A DNA stretch of 64,000 nt, taken from positions 45,406 to 109,405 of the forward strand of contig RQTK01000881.1 in NCBI GenBank assembly GCA_003991915.1, in the 5' to 3' direction. How positions within the stretch are numbered: position 1 is the first letter of the stretch; each line of letters begins with the position of its first letter. Positions 1 through 14,159 of the stretch are shown here, piece by piece. Source of the DNA: Elysia chlorotica (lineage: Eukaryota; Mollusca; Gastropoda; Plakobranchidae). The position numbers and the translations under genes were made by a program. The notes beneath the pieces were generated by a model. The model was not told the origin of the DNA, ran no database searches, and was given only the letters and a program-made list of their open reading frames with translations.

Positions 1-142
1 TAATGTTTCAGGCTTGCTGACAAAGATGTTTACACAGCCCAAAAAATTTTGTTTCAGGCATGCTGAGAGACCATTACCCCTAAAACAGACTGTGGAGTCA
101 GCAAAAGGTCACCCGTCTTTTGACAGTGCATACAAACGTCAA

Positions 143-200
143 TTATTATTATTGTTGTTGTTATTATTATTATTGTTATTATTATTATTACTGCTCCTAC
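143..200. repeat. Imperfect (TTA/TTG)n microsatellite
   Basis: A run of TTA triplets with several TTG interruptions, giving a poly-leucine frame on the plus strand that is not a gene. Confidence 0.9.
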
Positions 201-2017
201 TTATTTACTACATAGAAATAGAATCCGATACAAGGGTAAACTCTTTAAAGTTGCGGTCACAAGGCAAAGCAAAGGTGTAGGCGGGTTAGCAGCTGCCACC
301 AGCCGTCATAACATGAATAATGTACCCGTCTAAATCTCTCTCGTTAATTTGACTGTTTGAACTCAACTCAACAGGTGGTAAGTGTGGCGCGAGTTCCAAG
401 AACTGTCATAACTGTTACATGTCCATGCATTAGACAATGTGATACTCTGGCGTCTGGCCAATGTCGAAATTATGATGCAAGTTCGAAACGCGCGATAGAC
501 ATCATCGGTGTTCATTTCAATTTTCACAATTTAACGTCTGCTTTCTCTGTAATTGACACTTTCGAATGTCATCTTTCTAGCGCAGTTGTCTCTGGCGTTG
601 CTATGAAATGTCTGCAACCCCCGCTATAGTGACGATAGACGTCATTACCGCTAATAAAACCCAATCTTCCGTTACTCTTCTTTTTCGTCTCTAGTTCTTT
701 TAGAAAATGCACTACTATTGTCGCAGATATTCTGTAAACATCAGTCTATCTTAGATCATAATACGAATATAGTTTTAGACTTCGTCTCAATGATGTTAGA
801 AAAAAAATAAAGTCTCAATCCTTCAATTCGCTCATTCCTCTTCAGTCGAAAAGTGAGAAAAACAAGTTTGGACTGACCATGAAATGTTCATATTTAAATT
901 TCAAATAGCTTTCCGAAAAAAAAAAATGGAAATGCATACAGAGCGATGCACATTATCCTATAATTTTATAAGTGTATATCGAAACATTATTTTGCTAACA
1001 TAGACCGGGGCTTCACGTGGTCTATGATAAGCATTATGGAAATAACCGATCTGCACAATGCACTAACTGATGCTGGCAAACGCCCTCTGCGCTAATTTTG
1101 TAACGAGTAGTTTGCTTGTTTTGTTTGTTTTTTCCTTCTTTTTTTTTCTCTACTTCACGAGTTTATGCTCATGAGGCGAATCAACTGTATTTTGGCGCAT
1201 AGGGCGAAACAACGGTACATGTATTTACCATGCCTTGTAAGTGCATTTTAAATACAAATCTGCATCAAGTTATTGCGACTACTACAGGAAGGGTCACCAA
1301 AGTAATAATTATTGTTGATATGCACTGACCTCATTTAACTGCTCCACCCGTATGCTGCGTGGGCGGCGAAAATTCGTGTTAAACCAATCAAAGGCAATGA
1401 GGGGAAACCCCTAGCCAAGTTTCAGTCCCGCCCACTGCTTATTTTTTTTTCAGGGTGATCGTAAAAACCGAAATAGCTTCTATTACATTTGAGTATATCC
1501 AATTTTTTCTTCTAAAAGCCAAATGAGTTGCTTCTTAATTAAATTCCAAGCTCCGTTTTATTTCATCAAGCTGAAATTGATTTTTAGACCTAGATCTAGA
1601 GCTCCATACTACCGAAGGCACAAACAACTTGCTGGGATTGGCCAAGTATCTGGGTTCACAGCGGGCGGTCCCAAAGCTTCACAAAGCGACAAAACGTGGA
1701 GGGGAAAGGAGGCGGAGAGGAGTACGGCATTGATAAACTTAGGAGACCTGATAACAGAGATGAAAGGACGGAAGGACATGCATTTCAGGCGACAAAGAGT
1801 CTAGATGGGCTTGTCTGCGGTTATGGCACCTGCTGAAGCGCCGAGACCAAACGATTGTTGAACATTATGTATTATCATGGAGGGCCAACATAGAAACGAT
1901 TAACTTAGAGGAGAGGACGATGGACATGAGTTAAATAACCAAATAGTACATTTTTATTGTTCTTTTCGTTTTGTTATTGAAATGGTAAGCACATACAAAC
2001 ATACAAATCTGTTATAT

Positions 2018-2034
2018 GTCCCCCCCCCCCCCCC
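2018..2034. repeat. Poly-C tract
   Basis: An uninterrupted C run in the gene 1 intron. Similar long C runs occur near 2307-2325, 22542-22563, 30859-30870, 59370 and 63957-63969, so pure C/G runs are a general feature of this genome. Confidence 0.9.
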
Positions 2035-2162
2035 GCTTTTATATAAATTCGATTTCAAAAGGAAACTTGCTTCATAATATTTATATCCGTGATCAACACA
2101 TTTTATTATATTTATTACAAAAACAATGTTTTCAAGTGTCATCATTTATCCTGTGTTGCGTT

Positions 2163-2287
2163 AGGGGGCGGGATAGGTGGCCCTGGGATAGAACATGTCA
2201 GCACATAGAATTGTCAGACGTCAGTCTTAGGGTCCGTCCACAATATAGCCTATATAGTGCTGATGTTGGAAGTTAAACAAACTCAAC
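2163..2287 (+). mobile_element. tRNA-derived SINE copy, internally deleted
   Basis: The segment begins with a tRNA-like A-box region (GGTGGCCCTGGGATAGAAC) and then jumps to the body and tail found in the copy at 11733-11985: GTCAGACGTCAGTCTTAGGG, CAATATAGCCTATATAGTGC and a GTTAAACAAACTCAAC end. The B-box part is missing, so the copy has an internal deletion. It lies in the intron of gene 1. The family is defined here only by comparing copies inside this window. Confidence 0.7.
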
Positions 2288-2702
2288 TCTGCTCCACCTG
2301 CCCATCCCCCCCCCCCCCCCCCCCCTTCTTTTTTTATGAACCACACACAGGATAACTGAGAGACAGACACCCCCTCCCAACGGGCAGGTGAAATACATTG
2401 TAAATACACATAGATGTGGGGGGAAGCATATTATGTTCAAGGGAGTATGTGTGTATGAGAGAGAGAGAGAGGGGGGGGGGAGGAGGTGGTGTGAATAGAT
2501 ATTAAGACACAGATAGAAGACAAATAAGAAAAAAGAAAAATAATGGAGATAGTACAAATAAAAATATTTTTCCTTATAAATGTTCGCCAACTCAAAATTG
2601 AGAGAAAGTGTTTTCTAGGAGCTTAACTTATGCGTTTTCAAGACTTGATTGAGTTTGATTCAACAAAATATGCTATGACTTATACAATTTTTAAAAACTC
2701 AC

Positions 2703-3841
2703 CATGTCTTCTTTTCTTGTGTGGTGGCTCTTGGTTGCTTTCAACAAGCATTTTCTGAATATCCTCCCATCTATCCTCCGTTGATTCTTCTTTCACCAGA
2801 GATGAGTTTGCCCATATCTGTGGCCTGAGATTGCCACTCGAGTCTCTCTTCCCAAGATCTGACGTGGGAACGATTTGGGCAGGCATGTCTCCACCAGAGT
2901 AAGAAACCATAGGGAAATTTTGCTTTGCAACACCTGAAAATCCATCACTCCCCGGCTCCAGTTTTGTTTTTGAAGAGGATTTTTTACATAAAAGCTCATG
3001 AAGCAGGTAAGATGGTTGTGTTGGAGATTTCATCACCATGGGATCCTCTTGTTTAATAAACTCAGGGGTGAAAGATGGCTGCATCACTACCGGCTGTGGC
3101 ACAGGAGCAACAACTCCTACAACAGGTGGGTTACTTTGCCTTGGTGGAAAGTACACATTTTTCATGTTATGCATGCTTTTAATATAGTTGCTCCCAACAT
3201 TGTTCGATGGTTCACAGGCATCAAATGAGGACATGGTCTGGACTTGGGATAGTGACATTTGGTTTGAAGAATTTGAGACATCACTGTTAAAAATGTCATA
3301 TGAGGATTCGCTTTGCCTGCTGGCATCCTGGTCCAGGTTAAGAATCTCTCCCATTGTTAAGGAATCCATATTAAGCTGAGTGAGAGTTGGGTTGTGCTCA
3401 TTGTCTCCATTAGAGGTTCCGTCAGCTTTCTCTACTTTTGCCGCAGATGGAAATTCTGAAGTAAAAACCTCCCCTGCAAGAACTTTGAGGATGTTCTTCA
3501 GATCACTATTCTCAAAACTTTCATCCAGATTGGCAAAGTCTTCAGCACTGACAGCATCCATATTTGGGTTGGAAAAGGGCATAGAATTATCACACATTAT
3601 TGGCAGTTCAGGCTTGTCCTGGTCATAGATGGACGAGTATGGGGAGATGGCATACTGGGCACTGGAAAGACCAGGGCTTGGCACAAACATATCCATCCTA
3701 CTCCTATTATCTGGACGCTGATGTTTTAGAAGAAATAAAAAAACAACACAAAATTAGATTAGTCATGTCTACTTATTTAATACCAATATTATACAACACA
3801 ATTATGAAGTTTTGATGAGGAAAAAAAAAGCAGTCATTCTC

Positions 3842-3887
<46 letters not shown>

Positions 3888-4447
3888 GGGGTTAAAATTA
3901 CCTTACCTTAAAGGTTGATGTAACAGCTACTGGTCTGGGCGGGAAAAACACTGATGTGGAATTTGCACCAACCAATAAGCCTGCTGATTTGGGTTTGGCT
4001 TTACTGTTTAGTGTGTTGTGTGACGAGTAAGAAGCTGGGCCTTTATCAGAGAATCGACGCAAGCTGGAAAGAAAAAAAAGAACTGTATTCATTTTTGCTT
4101 GTCATATTGATCAAGACCAAAATAACATTGAGAATAATAAAATTTGAAAAAAGCTTAACATGAATGGTGTCATTATAAAAAAAAGTCATCTAATTAGGTA
4201 CCATACTCCATCCCGTTTACATTTTGGGAGCATAAATGAACAATACTATATTCTGTTGGTCTAGATATAGATTCTCATCTATCAAATACAATGAAACGGC
4301 CAATATAGGCTCTACATACCGTTTGTGTTTGACACTGTGTGGTTTATTTAATTTTTTCAAAATATCCTGAACAGGAACTGGAAGGGCTAATACTATTGGT
4401 TTTGATTCATTTGTGGTTGGCATCAAGTTCTGTTGTGGTTGATCCAT
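2703..4447 (-). CDS. Probable transcription factor, 5' three coding exons (KLF5-like?)
   Basis: Three coding exons join with matching phase: 4447-4320, 4063-3907 and 3717-2703, giving 433 residues before the donor. The start ATG at 4447 has an in-frame TGA nine bases upstream. The protein is rich in Ser, Asn, Pro and acidic residues, which suits an activation region. It contains RLRRFSDK (about residues 43-50), an acidic block (FANLDESFENSDLKNIL), a segment reading FIKQEDP followed by YLLHELL, RWEDIQKML, and a basic NLS-like PPHKKRRHG just before the splice donor. From memory, the FIKQE...YLLHELL part resembles the region FIKQE...YQLL of vertebrate KLF5, and KLFs carry three C2H2 fingers at the C terminus. 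No finger is inside this window, so the KLF label is tentative. If the last intron were retained, the frame would stop at 2680. Confidence 0.75.
3845..3884. repeat. (CT)n microsatellite in gene 1 intron 2
   Basis: About 20 CT units lie 22 bases downstream of the donor of coding exon 2 of gene 1; on the gene's strand this reads as GA repeats. Confidence 0.95.
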
Positions 4448-6394
<1,947 letters not shown>

Positions 6395-6396
6395 TT

Positions 6397-8330
6397 CTAC
6401 TATCAATAAAACCACTTCTGTTGTTGTTACTGCTGCTGAAGAGGATGCTACTGCCAATATTATCAGTGCTATGACAAACAATGTTTGCCTTCAGCCTACA
6501 TGTCCCATGATTTAGTATCCCAAAATAAATAACAATTAAAATACTCTGTCACATGTGGCATACACATTAATGTTCTTCCATTTTAACGTAACATTTCTAG
6601 CTATCCCCTACCTTCACACTCGAATCTTAACGCTAATACCAGTGGTCAGTAATTGAACTACATCTAAGCCTATTCATCCTTATCAGTGTGCCTACTGTCA
6701 CTATCGTGTAAGTCATCCCCTCCTTGTATAGTTATAGTGGTAAACCTTTTGGCTATTTGAGAAAGTAAATCTAGGAAATAACGTTATACGAATTAATACA
6801 TGATGTGATAATCAAACTTAACTGACAATTTAAAGAGGTTCTAGGTCGCTTTATTTTTTCTCATTAAATCCCAACCTACAGTTATAGTATAAACATTTGA
6901 CTATCAATAGCTTTATTTAAAAATGCTAATACCTGATCAGTGTTTTTTTTTCCTCCCTTTATATAGGTTTATTGTGATCACATTTCTTTGGCTGAGATGA
7001 GGGGGATTGTTTGTTTTGATAAGTGAAAAATAAATGGTACAAATATCGTACAAGGAACGGACATGAAATAAGAGCCTTTGCTTAAAAAAAAAAATAATAA
7101 TTAAAGAAACAACAAACAACTGCTTAACGATTAAAAAAAATGCACTTACGACTGTCGATAGGCTCTAATTTTTAAACGCATTGTATAACTATAAAATTAT
7201 AGCCTTTTTTATTATTAAATAAACACATTGCTACTTTACCTGATGTTGAGCATGTCGAAGATCTTTGTACTAAATATTATTGGAATACAATTATAACTAC
7301 TGGTATTCAACTCCTGCTTTTTCCAACAGAAAGTGATAGGATGATTTTAATGTTCTGGTAGTTTCTTTTAAAAAGAAAAGAAGTATTGAAAAAAAAAACG
7401 GACGCACAAAAGTTTTCCTGTACACTGACTGTATTGGTTCTCTTTCAGAAGGAAAAAGTTAGGCTACTGTTTTGTTCTGAGGCCAAGGGCTCTGGGGTTG
7501 CAAACTAGAATAAACTGGTGACCCCTTGTTTTGACAGGAAACCCCAGACGGAGGGGAAAAAATAGACAGGAAATACGTCATTTCACTAGACCTCTCATTG
7601 ACCTTGAGGGCGTTTCGGGTCAAATGACAGTTTCGCTCAACTGTGTTTTCGTGTTATAAACCAAACAATTATAATTGAATCTCTTATAAAGAGTCTTCAC
7701 AACAAAAAAAGTTTCATGCTTCTTAGAGAAAACTTAACCATTAAATTAGAACCGGGTTTCAGTTTTCAACAAACACTTGGTTTAAACGGCGAAAAATTCC
7801 GAAATAGCGGATCCAACCGATTATTTCCTTATATGGTCATAAGCATATGTGGCGACCTAGATTTTGCATGAAGGCTTCCCTCGTCACGACTGTGACGTTG
7901 CATCTCCTCAGTCCTCATTGCACAGCTTGATATCTTTGACGTCACTGTCTGTACATCACAACAACAACCCATTTTTCACAAATGATAATAATACAATCAG
8001 TCATGTAATAAGGACGTCATAACAATTTTTTTTTCGGAGACGATTTTAATGAAATTGTTTTCCCAAGTAAATTGCAATCAAACACGTATATGAAGCGTTC
8101 GAAAACTGAGGAAAAATAAGCCTATAGGCCTACAGAGACACTTCATAATTTAACGGAATATAATATCCCTGATAATACAATCTTTAAGGTATTAAATATT
8201 ATTGCATTACTTAACATATCACCAGGTGTAGGCTGGGGCGCCAGAGTTCTGGGTACACGAATAGTAGACCATGATAAACATTGTACAATGTGCATGGAAA
8301 CTAAACGTTTATGTTACCCCGAGAGCGGCG
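6397..8330. other. AT-rich intergenic sequence with CRE-like sites
   Basis: No gene, RNA gene or clear repeat was found. The only pattern noted is a group of cAMP-response-element-like words at 7893-8020: TGACGT at 7893, a full TGACGTCA at 7937-7944, and GACGTCAT at 8013-8020. Confidence 0.5.
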
Positions 8331-8444
8331 AGGGTGGAGATTGAGTTGAGTTAGTTTTACTTTTCTCTAGAGAGAGGTATCTCTCTCTTTCCGGGTTGAA
8401 TGTCTCCTAGTCCTATGTTACCCCGAAGGATCCTATACGACGAC

Positions 8445-8600
8445 AGATGTTAGTTTTAACATCCAACGTCAACACTATGAGGGCTATATTGTGGACGGGC
8501 CGGACAGTGACACGAGACGGCGGGGAGAACGGAACTCTTGTTTCAGTCAAGCCATGTTACGAACTGAGAGGGGCGAAATCGGACAAATACATAAATATGA
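8445..8600 (-). mobile_element. SINE 3' fragment, same family as 11733-11985
   Basis: The plus strand reads TTAACATCCAACGTCAACAC, GGCTATATTGTGGACGGGCC and CGGCGGGGAGAACGGAACTC in the order of the reverse complement of the fuller copy at 11733-11985. It is diverged and lacks the tRNA-like head. The 74-codon open frame at 8447-8671 lies over this repeat and is not treated as a gene. Confidence 0.65.
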
Positions 8601-8660
8601 GAGATGGTTCAAATGCAACTACTGATAGGCTACATGTAAAGCAATCTGAGAGGTCAGTTA

Positions 8661-9813
8661 TGTACGCTTAGTGCCTTATGGAAGAAAAGCGCATTTTGAA
8701 CAAGTTACAACTAATTTAAAAATAATAAAGAAAAAAAGAATTAAAAAAAAACAACAATAAAAAAACAAACTACCACGAACAAACGAGGTTCATAACAGGG
8801 ATACGCGTTGGAACTGAATCCACAACAACATTGTGCTATTAACTAGCAATAATATGTTAAAAATACTACATGTCTTACAATACGCGTTATGGCCACTATT
8901 GCACTGGATGCACCCCTGCTAACGAATAGCTTAAAATAGTTTTGTGTGTTGATATTTATTCATTCAACTAAACGTTTATATAGGTTGTTACACATAAAGC
9001 CACCGCTGGATAGCACATGGCCCACTGCCGCACTTTTCCATAGTTTTGTTGATTAATAACAAAGTCCATACAGGAACAGAGGTTAGGATAAACCAAGAAC
9101 CCTTTTTTGTTCATTTATATACATGTACCGTGTATGTGTCCGACGCTGCTTTTTATATATTTTATACGCCATGATATAAGAAACTGAAATCAGCAGCGCC
9201 AAATAAATTATGTGTATTTTAGAGCAGGAGTAAGTCATGCAAATTCCATTGCGTGCGAGATTTAAGTTACCGTAGTATAATTATATCAGAGCGGGAGTAA
9301 GTCTATGCAAATTCCATTGCGTGAAAGTTTTAGGTTACTATAGTACATTTGTCACCATGCTGAAATTCTTACGGTATCCACTCACCCCTACTAAAAACGA
9401 TTATTTTCCATTCAGACACCATTCTTATTTTCCCTGATCTCCGAAAAAGTAATTGTTTCATGTTTTAACCCCCTTTCATGTCACCGTGTCCCTATGCGCT
9501 TCGACCCCTCCTCAAGCTGGGTAAACAAGATTGTATATCTAACACTAGCTCCCGACCCTGTAAACAAGCTCTCACTAGACACGCGCACCCCGCATGCTTA
9601 AGTTCATATGCACTATGTTAGTAATAGTAGATGTCAGGCAGTGACAGTCTCAAGTCTGTTACTGAGTTGCTCTGCATATCAAGAGAAGGAACCACACTAA
9701 ATTTTGAAGTTTAGTTTGTGACAATTGTTTATTTCCCATTAATCCTTACCTATTAATTATTTAAAAACAAAACAAAACAGAAAACAAAACCTTTTCTCAT
9801 CATCACCACCAAA

Positions 9814-9851
<38 letters not shown>

Positions 9852-11732
9852 AAAAATAAACAGACTCTCAGCTAACTGCTAAGGAAACGTATCCAGCAGT
9901 AAAATGCAGTTTGTGCAATTATCTTAGCAAAATTATTTGTAGGCCTACACAAACATGTACATGTATTTCTTTAAATTTTTAACTTGTTTTTTTCTTCTTC
10001 TTTTTAATACAAAAAAAAGAGAAAAAAAAAGACAGGACCTGAAAGTATAAATAATAAAATGTCAGTGTTTCTTAATGTCCATCAGTAGGATGAGAATATC
10101 TAGCAGACATGACCCAAGGCTAAGGTCTGACCGATCCATGTGCTGCTCCACAGACGCGAAAGATTGGTTTTGAAGCCTGGTCTATAAAAAGGTATATACA
10201 GTTTGCAAGTTTTACAGCTGAGCTGCAATCTTTTAATTATTTTTATCTAATTCAAAGCTGCTAACATTTAAATTATATTCAATTTTTGGTGCTGATTCAG
10301 TATTTTGGGCAATTGTATACATTTCCGGAAAATTGGGTAATGACTGATCAAGAATCCCATCTTTTAGATAAGATACAGAGTGATTTTATGGTTTATCTTT
10401 AGTTCACACCAAAGAATGTGTCTGTACAATACTCAACTTTAGGAGCATAGCTGCACAGAGAAATTTTGTCTTTCTAATTCTACATGAAATTGAGTATCCT
10501 TGCCTTTGACTTTGTGCGCCTATTTGAAATAAAGTAGAATCAGCTTAAGATAAACCTTTAAGGGACAGCCTAAAAAGTTTATACTAGACAGTGAATGTAA
10601 AGTAAAAAGAAAAAAGGATTAGGGCCTTGAAATTGGTAGCTTGTCTAAAACCATGGTTTATCTTAAACACTTTCCACTGTGCAAGTTGCTTTACTTTATT
10701 GATAAAAAAGGGCACTTGAAGTTGAAAAGTTTGCCTGAGATTTTAAATTAATTCTTCTTGCCATCTCAGTGAGGCAGATGTACTGTATTTAAAATAATCA
10801 TTCCCAGAACAGAATAAAATGAATATCCATTGATCAAACAAAAAGCAGTTTTATAAGTTATGACTTTAATGAAAAGTGACATGTAAAGATATGAGGAACA
10901 AGTTCATATGAAGGAGAGAGGAGAAGAAAAAAAAAGACCTAACTAAACAATCCAGCAAATACAACATGCCACATTGAAATCATTTTAAAAGAGAAAAACA
11001 AATCATCTACTAAATCGAGAAATTTAATATTCCTGCTGCTTTTAACTTCCATCTTTTCATGTCTCTAAGAACTCTCCAAATATTGTAAACATAGCTCAGA
11101 AAAAATGTGTAAAACAAGATATATCCAGTTACATGTATACATTTCCAGATTGTGAAAAAACAAAATGTAAGCTCTGATAAATATGATGGTCACAAATATG
11201 CACCTTATAAAAAATACTTTAAAAACCATCATTAATGTATAACTAGATATGTTCACTTGCAACTCTACGAATTTTTACCAAGCCAATTTCAGCCCTCATT
11301 GATGAAACACACACAAAATAATTCATCTCCTCAGTCCCATCACCCCTTTGCCCTCTAATTCCCTTCTCTGTATCCTTGATGTAAAAAAATTAATTATTTT
11401 TAAGAATGTCTATTGTTTTGCTTAAGCCACCTTAGTGGTGGGTGTGAATCATATTGCATTTAATTTATCATTAATATGATGAAAATATTACTCTCCTTGT
11501 TTATTTCCTCTGCAAACACAAGAATTCTTTATAGACCCAGTACATTCACATTATCTCATTACAACAGGAATAGAATTACATTCATCAAAATACCATGCAT
11601 TACTTGACAATCTTATACAGGAGGGTAAAAAAAACTAAAATAGCTTATGTGCAAAGCTGAATACAAAGTTTTTTTATGCCCTTGAAACTGAACACACGCT
11701 GACAACAATTGTTTTCAACATGGATACAGAAA
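8661..11732. other. Intergenic, mostly featureless
   Basis: AT-rich sequence without supported genes. It contains a duplicated octamer-bearing unit (9221-9345) and a short (AAT)n run near 9820-9845. From about 10000 to 11700 it is ordinary low-GC sequence with no coding pattern on either strand. Confidence 0.5.
9221..9345. repeat. Tandem duplication of a 67-bp unit carrying ATGCAAAT
   Basis: Two adjacent copies start at 9221 and 9288. Both contain GAGTAAGTC, the POU-type octamer ATGCAAAT (9237-9244 and 9305-9312) and TTCCATTGCGTG; the 3' halves have drifted. The octamer and the following 12 bases are the best-kept part. Confidence 0.8.
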
Positions 11733-11985
11733 TGTTGTTGAGTTGGTTTAACGTCCAACATCAGCACTATATAGGCTATATTGTGGACGGACCCCAAGAC
11801 TGACGTCTGACAATTTTATGTGCTGCCACACACAAGACAAGGCGGGGATATCATGACTCCTGTCTCAGCTGGTCACATTAAACTGACACCGACCCAACCA
11901 GTAGAAAGCACTACCGCCAAGGCTCGAATCCAAACCTTTTGCCTCAGAAGCTGATGTTCTACCCCAGGGCCACCACGCCCCCCCG
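11733..11985 (-). mobile_element. tRNA-derived SINE, most complete copy
   Basis: Read on the minus strand, it begins with a tRNA-like head: A-box-like TGGCCCTGGGGTAGAAC, then about 25 bases later a B-box-like GGTTTGGATTCGAGCC (11921-11936). The body follows (GACAGGAGTCATGATATCCC, GTCAGACGTCAGTCTTGGGG, CAATATAGCCTATATAGTGC), and it ends GGACGTTAAACCAACTCAAC. Promoter boxes, a body of about 250 bases and a GTTAAAC-type tail fit a mollusc-style SINE moved by a LINE. No clear target-site duplication was seen. Confidence 0.75.
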
Positions 11986-13328
11986 ATACAGAATTCAATG
12001 TGCAAACAGAATGTATCAATAAATAATGATAAATACTATAAATCATCAAGTAAAATTCATTTGATTATGTAATTTATAATAGATGACAAATTCTTTTTCT
12101 CAGGTTGGTTCATATATTTACGAAGGGGAAAAAAGCCCCAACAAAGTAAGAGTTGCACTTGTCAAAAATTAAAATTAAAGCTTTGAATTACCAGTTTCCC
12201 CACCATTTGTATTAGAAAAAAAATCCATTTGTTTAGCTTCACAAGTCTGAAAAGAGAATAAGATGTATCTTTAGAACCTAATACAGTAATAGCAAACTCA
12301 GAACTGCAAACTCCATTTTAAAAAAATATTCTTCCCAAATTATTTCTGCAGTAGGTTGCTATAGTATGAGCTTAAAAATGAAACCAAGGGCCAATTTCAA
12401 CACCAGCATTATTTATGCACTGTCCTTGTGTCTTACAATCAAACTATGATTACACCTTAACATCAACCTATACCGAGACTGTTCGATTTTCACGGGTTGG
12501 GTATAAATCTATCTTCTTGCCATTATATGTTCCGATTCTGGAATGCCTCTACCAAAAATATGACAAAGATTAAGAAATATAATTATGAGGAAAATGTCCA
12601 ACATTTGTCCCAAACTAAGTAATTGTCCTGTTCCTTATACAACATCAGATTTCCATTTTGTCTTTTCCCGGAGACTTTTGATTCAAAACTGCTGTAAAAA
12701 CTGTTCAAACTAAGTCTTAATATCACTTAGTTTCGATATCACTATCACATAAGGTTTATGACTTGTGATTACAGGAAATATATTATGTTTATTTTCTTGC
12801 ATAAATACATCTGGCACTGTCATCAAAATTATTGAGCACATAAGTTTACTCAGTATGATTTTCTCTGACAAATTTTCTAAGACAAAGCATAAAAACAATA
12901 ATAATGAAAAAAACTAAAAAAGACGTAAGCATACACTGTTATCCAAAATAAAAACAAAAATATGCGCAAAAGAATCTATTTTCATTGTCAAGTTCAAATA
13001 TTTATGATGAAATTTGTTCATCTGAACCAACTAAATTATGTAACAATAGCTCTAAGTATTGCATGAGCAACTGGTAGTCATCATTGGGACAGCGTACAAA
13101 ACTAAAATGGATACATTTGATTGTGAAGATAATAACCAGTTTGTACAGCATATGTGTGTAGAGTAAAAAATATTGAAGCTAAACAAACATGAACAAAATA
13201 TTGGTGTATAATGTGCCTTTGGGTTTATGATTAAAATCTGTTCCAAAGAGGGTTTGGAAATCATGCATTTCAAGTCTTCTTTGCATATGCTGATTTCCAT
13301 ATGATCATTGTTAGAAAATAGGTGTTCT
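11986..13328. other. Intergenic, no feature seen
   Basis: AT-rich sequence between two SINE copies. No exon with splice sites, RNA gene or repeat was recognised. Confidence 0.5.
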
Positions 13329-13480
13329 TGTGGATGGGTCCCAAAACCAACATCTGACATTTTATATGTAGCCACACAGAGACAAACTGGAGATGGTCCC
13401 AGTTTATCACACCATAACAACACTGATCTAACCAGAAGTGAACATGGCAGATTCATTGAGATTTGAACTGGGGACATCTA
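13329..13480 (-). mobile_element. Degenerate SINE copy, same family
   Basis: The order of landmarks on the plus strand (GTGGATGGGTCCCAAAACCA, CATCTGACATTTTATATGTA, GCCACACAGAGACAAACTGG, AACACTGATCTAACCAGAAG, GAGATTTGAACTGGGG) follows the copy at 11733-11985 in the same orientation, with about a quarter of positions changed. This is an old copy that overlaps a spurious 141-codon open frame. Confidence 0.6.
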
Positions 13481-14144
13481 ATAATAAGCATTGCTCTATT
13501 TAATCGAGTTAAAACTTGGGGACTGTCTTTAGACATTGCATGAGTTAAGGCCTAGTTACTGTGCACGCTCTATATTGGGGACTTTTCGAAAATTTATGAA
13601 GGTAAAAGCTTTTATTTTTTCTTAATTTTAAAACGTGCAGATCAATACAAAAAGGAACTAGCACAAGAGCATATCAATGCTCCCAATATGTATGGGGCAT
13701 GATGGAAAAAGGTTAATTGAATATGATCAGTATAGTCAAATTCTGGACTCCCCAGGAGAAACATGAACAATTTGCCTAACATGAAAGTCTTTTTAACTTC
13801 TATAGCAAGACTAGAGATCATGGATCAAGATTTAAAGAAAGATCATTTGAAATTATTTCCAATATTTTGTAGGGTCTTGCTGTTATTCACAACTTTAACT
13901 GAATATCATTCATTTAGTATGAAATCATGAATCCATAATGATGAAATTTGAGACAAGTTAACATGATGATTTAAAGATATACCTGATTAAGAGGAATTTT
14001 TGGATCTGATAAATGCAAAAAGGAATAGCTGTTATGTTCTAATAATGCTGAGAGTTACAATGATAATAATTTTTAATCACCCCAATCTTGATGCAATAAA
14101 ATCTTGTTTTTTAAGTTACAAAAGTAATGAATAAATTTGTTCAA

Positions 14145-14150
14145 TTTATT
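14145..14150 (-). terminator. Candidate SLBP polyadenylation signal
   Basis: AATAAA on the minus strand begins ten bases after the SLBP stop codon. If used, it would give a very short 3' UTR. Other AATAAA words occur further downstream (for example near 13610), so the real site is uncertain. Confidence 0.3.
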
Positions 14151-14159
14151 GGACAATTC

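Larger units (their letters stand above)
1..2702 (-). other. Intron of gene 1, no coding exon seen
   Basis: This stretch lies downstream of the GTGAGT donor that ends the third coding exon of gene 1, so it is read as the beginning of a long intron that runs off the left edge. I looked on the minus strand for zinc-finger linker codons or another DNA-binding domain and saw none. It holds a (TTA)n tract, two poly-C runs, one SINE copy and a GA-rich patch (2458-2490). An open frame at 357-629 on the plus strand has no recognisable features. Confidence 0.5.

Noticed and set aside
357..629. 90-codon open frame near the left edge
   Set aside because: No recognised domain and no supporting splice sites; it lies in what is probably intron.
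2998..3628. Plus-strand open frames across gene 1 exon 3
   Set aside because: Antisense shadows of a well-supported coding exon.
8447..8671. 74-codon open frame
   Set aside because: Its first half is a SINE fragment read in a chance frame.
13052..13477. 141-codon minus-strand frame
   Set aside because: Overlaps a degenerate SINE copy and has no domain or splice support.
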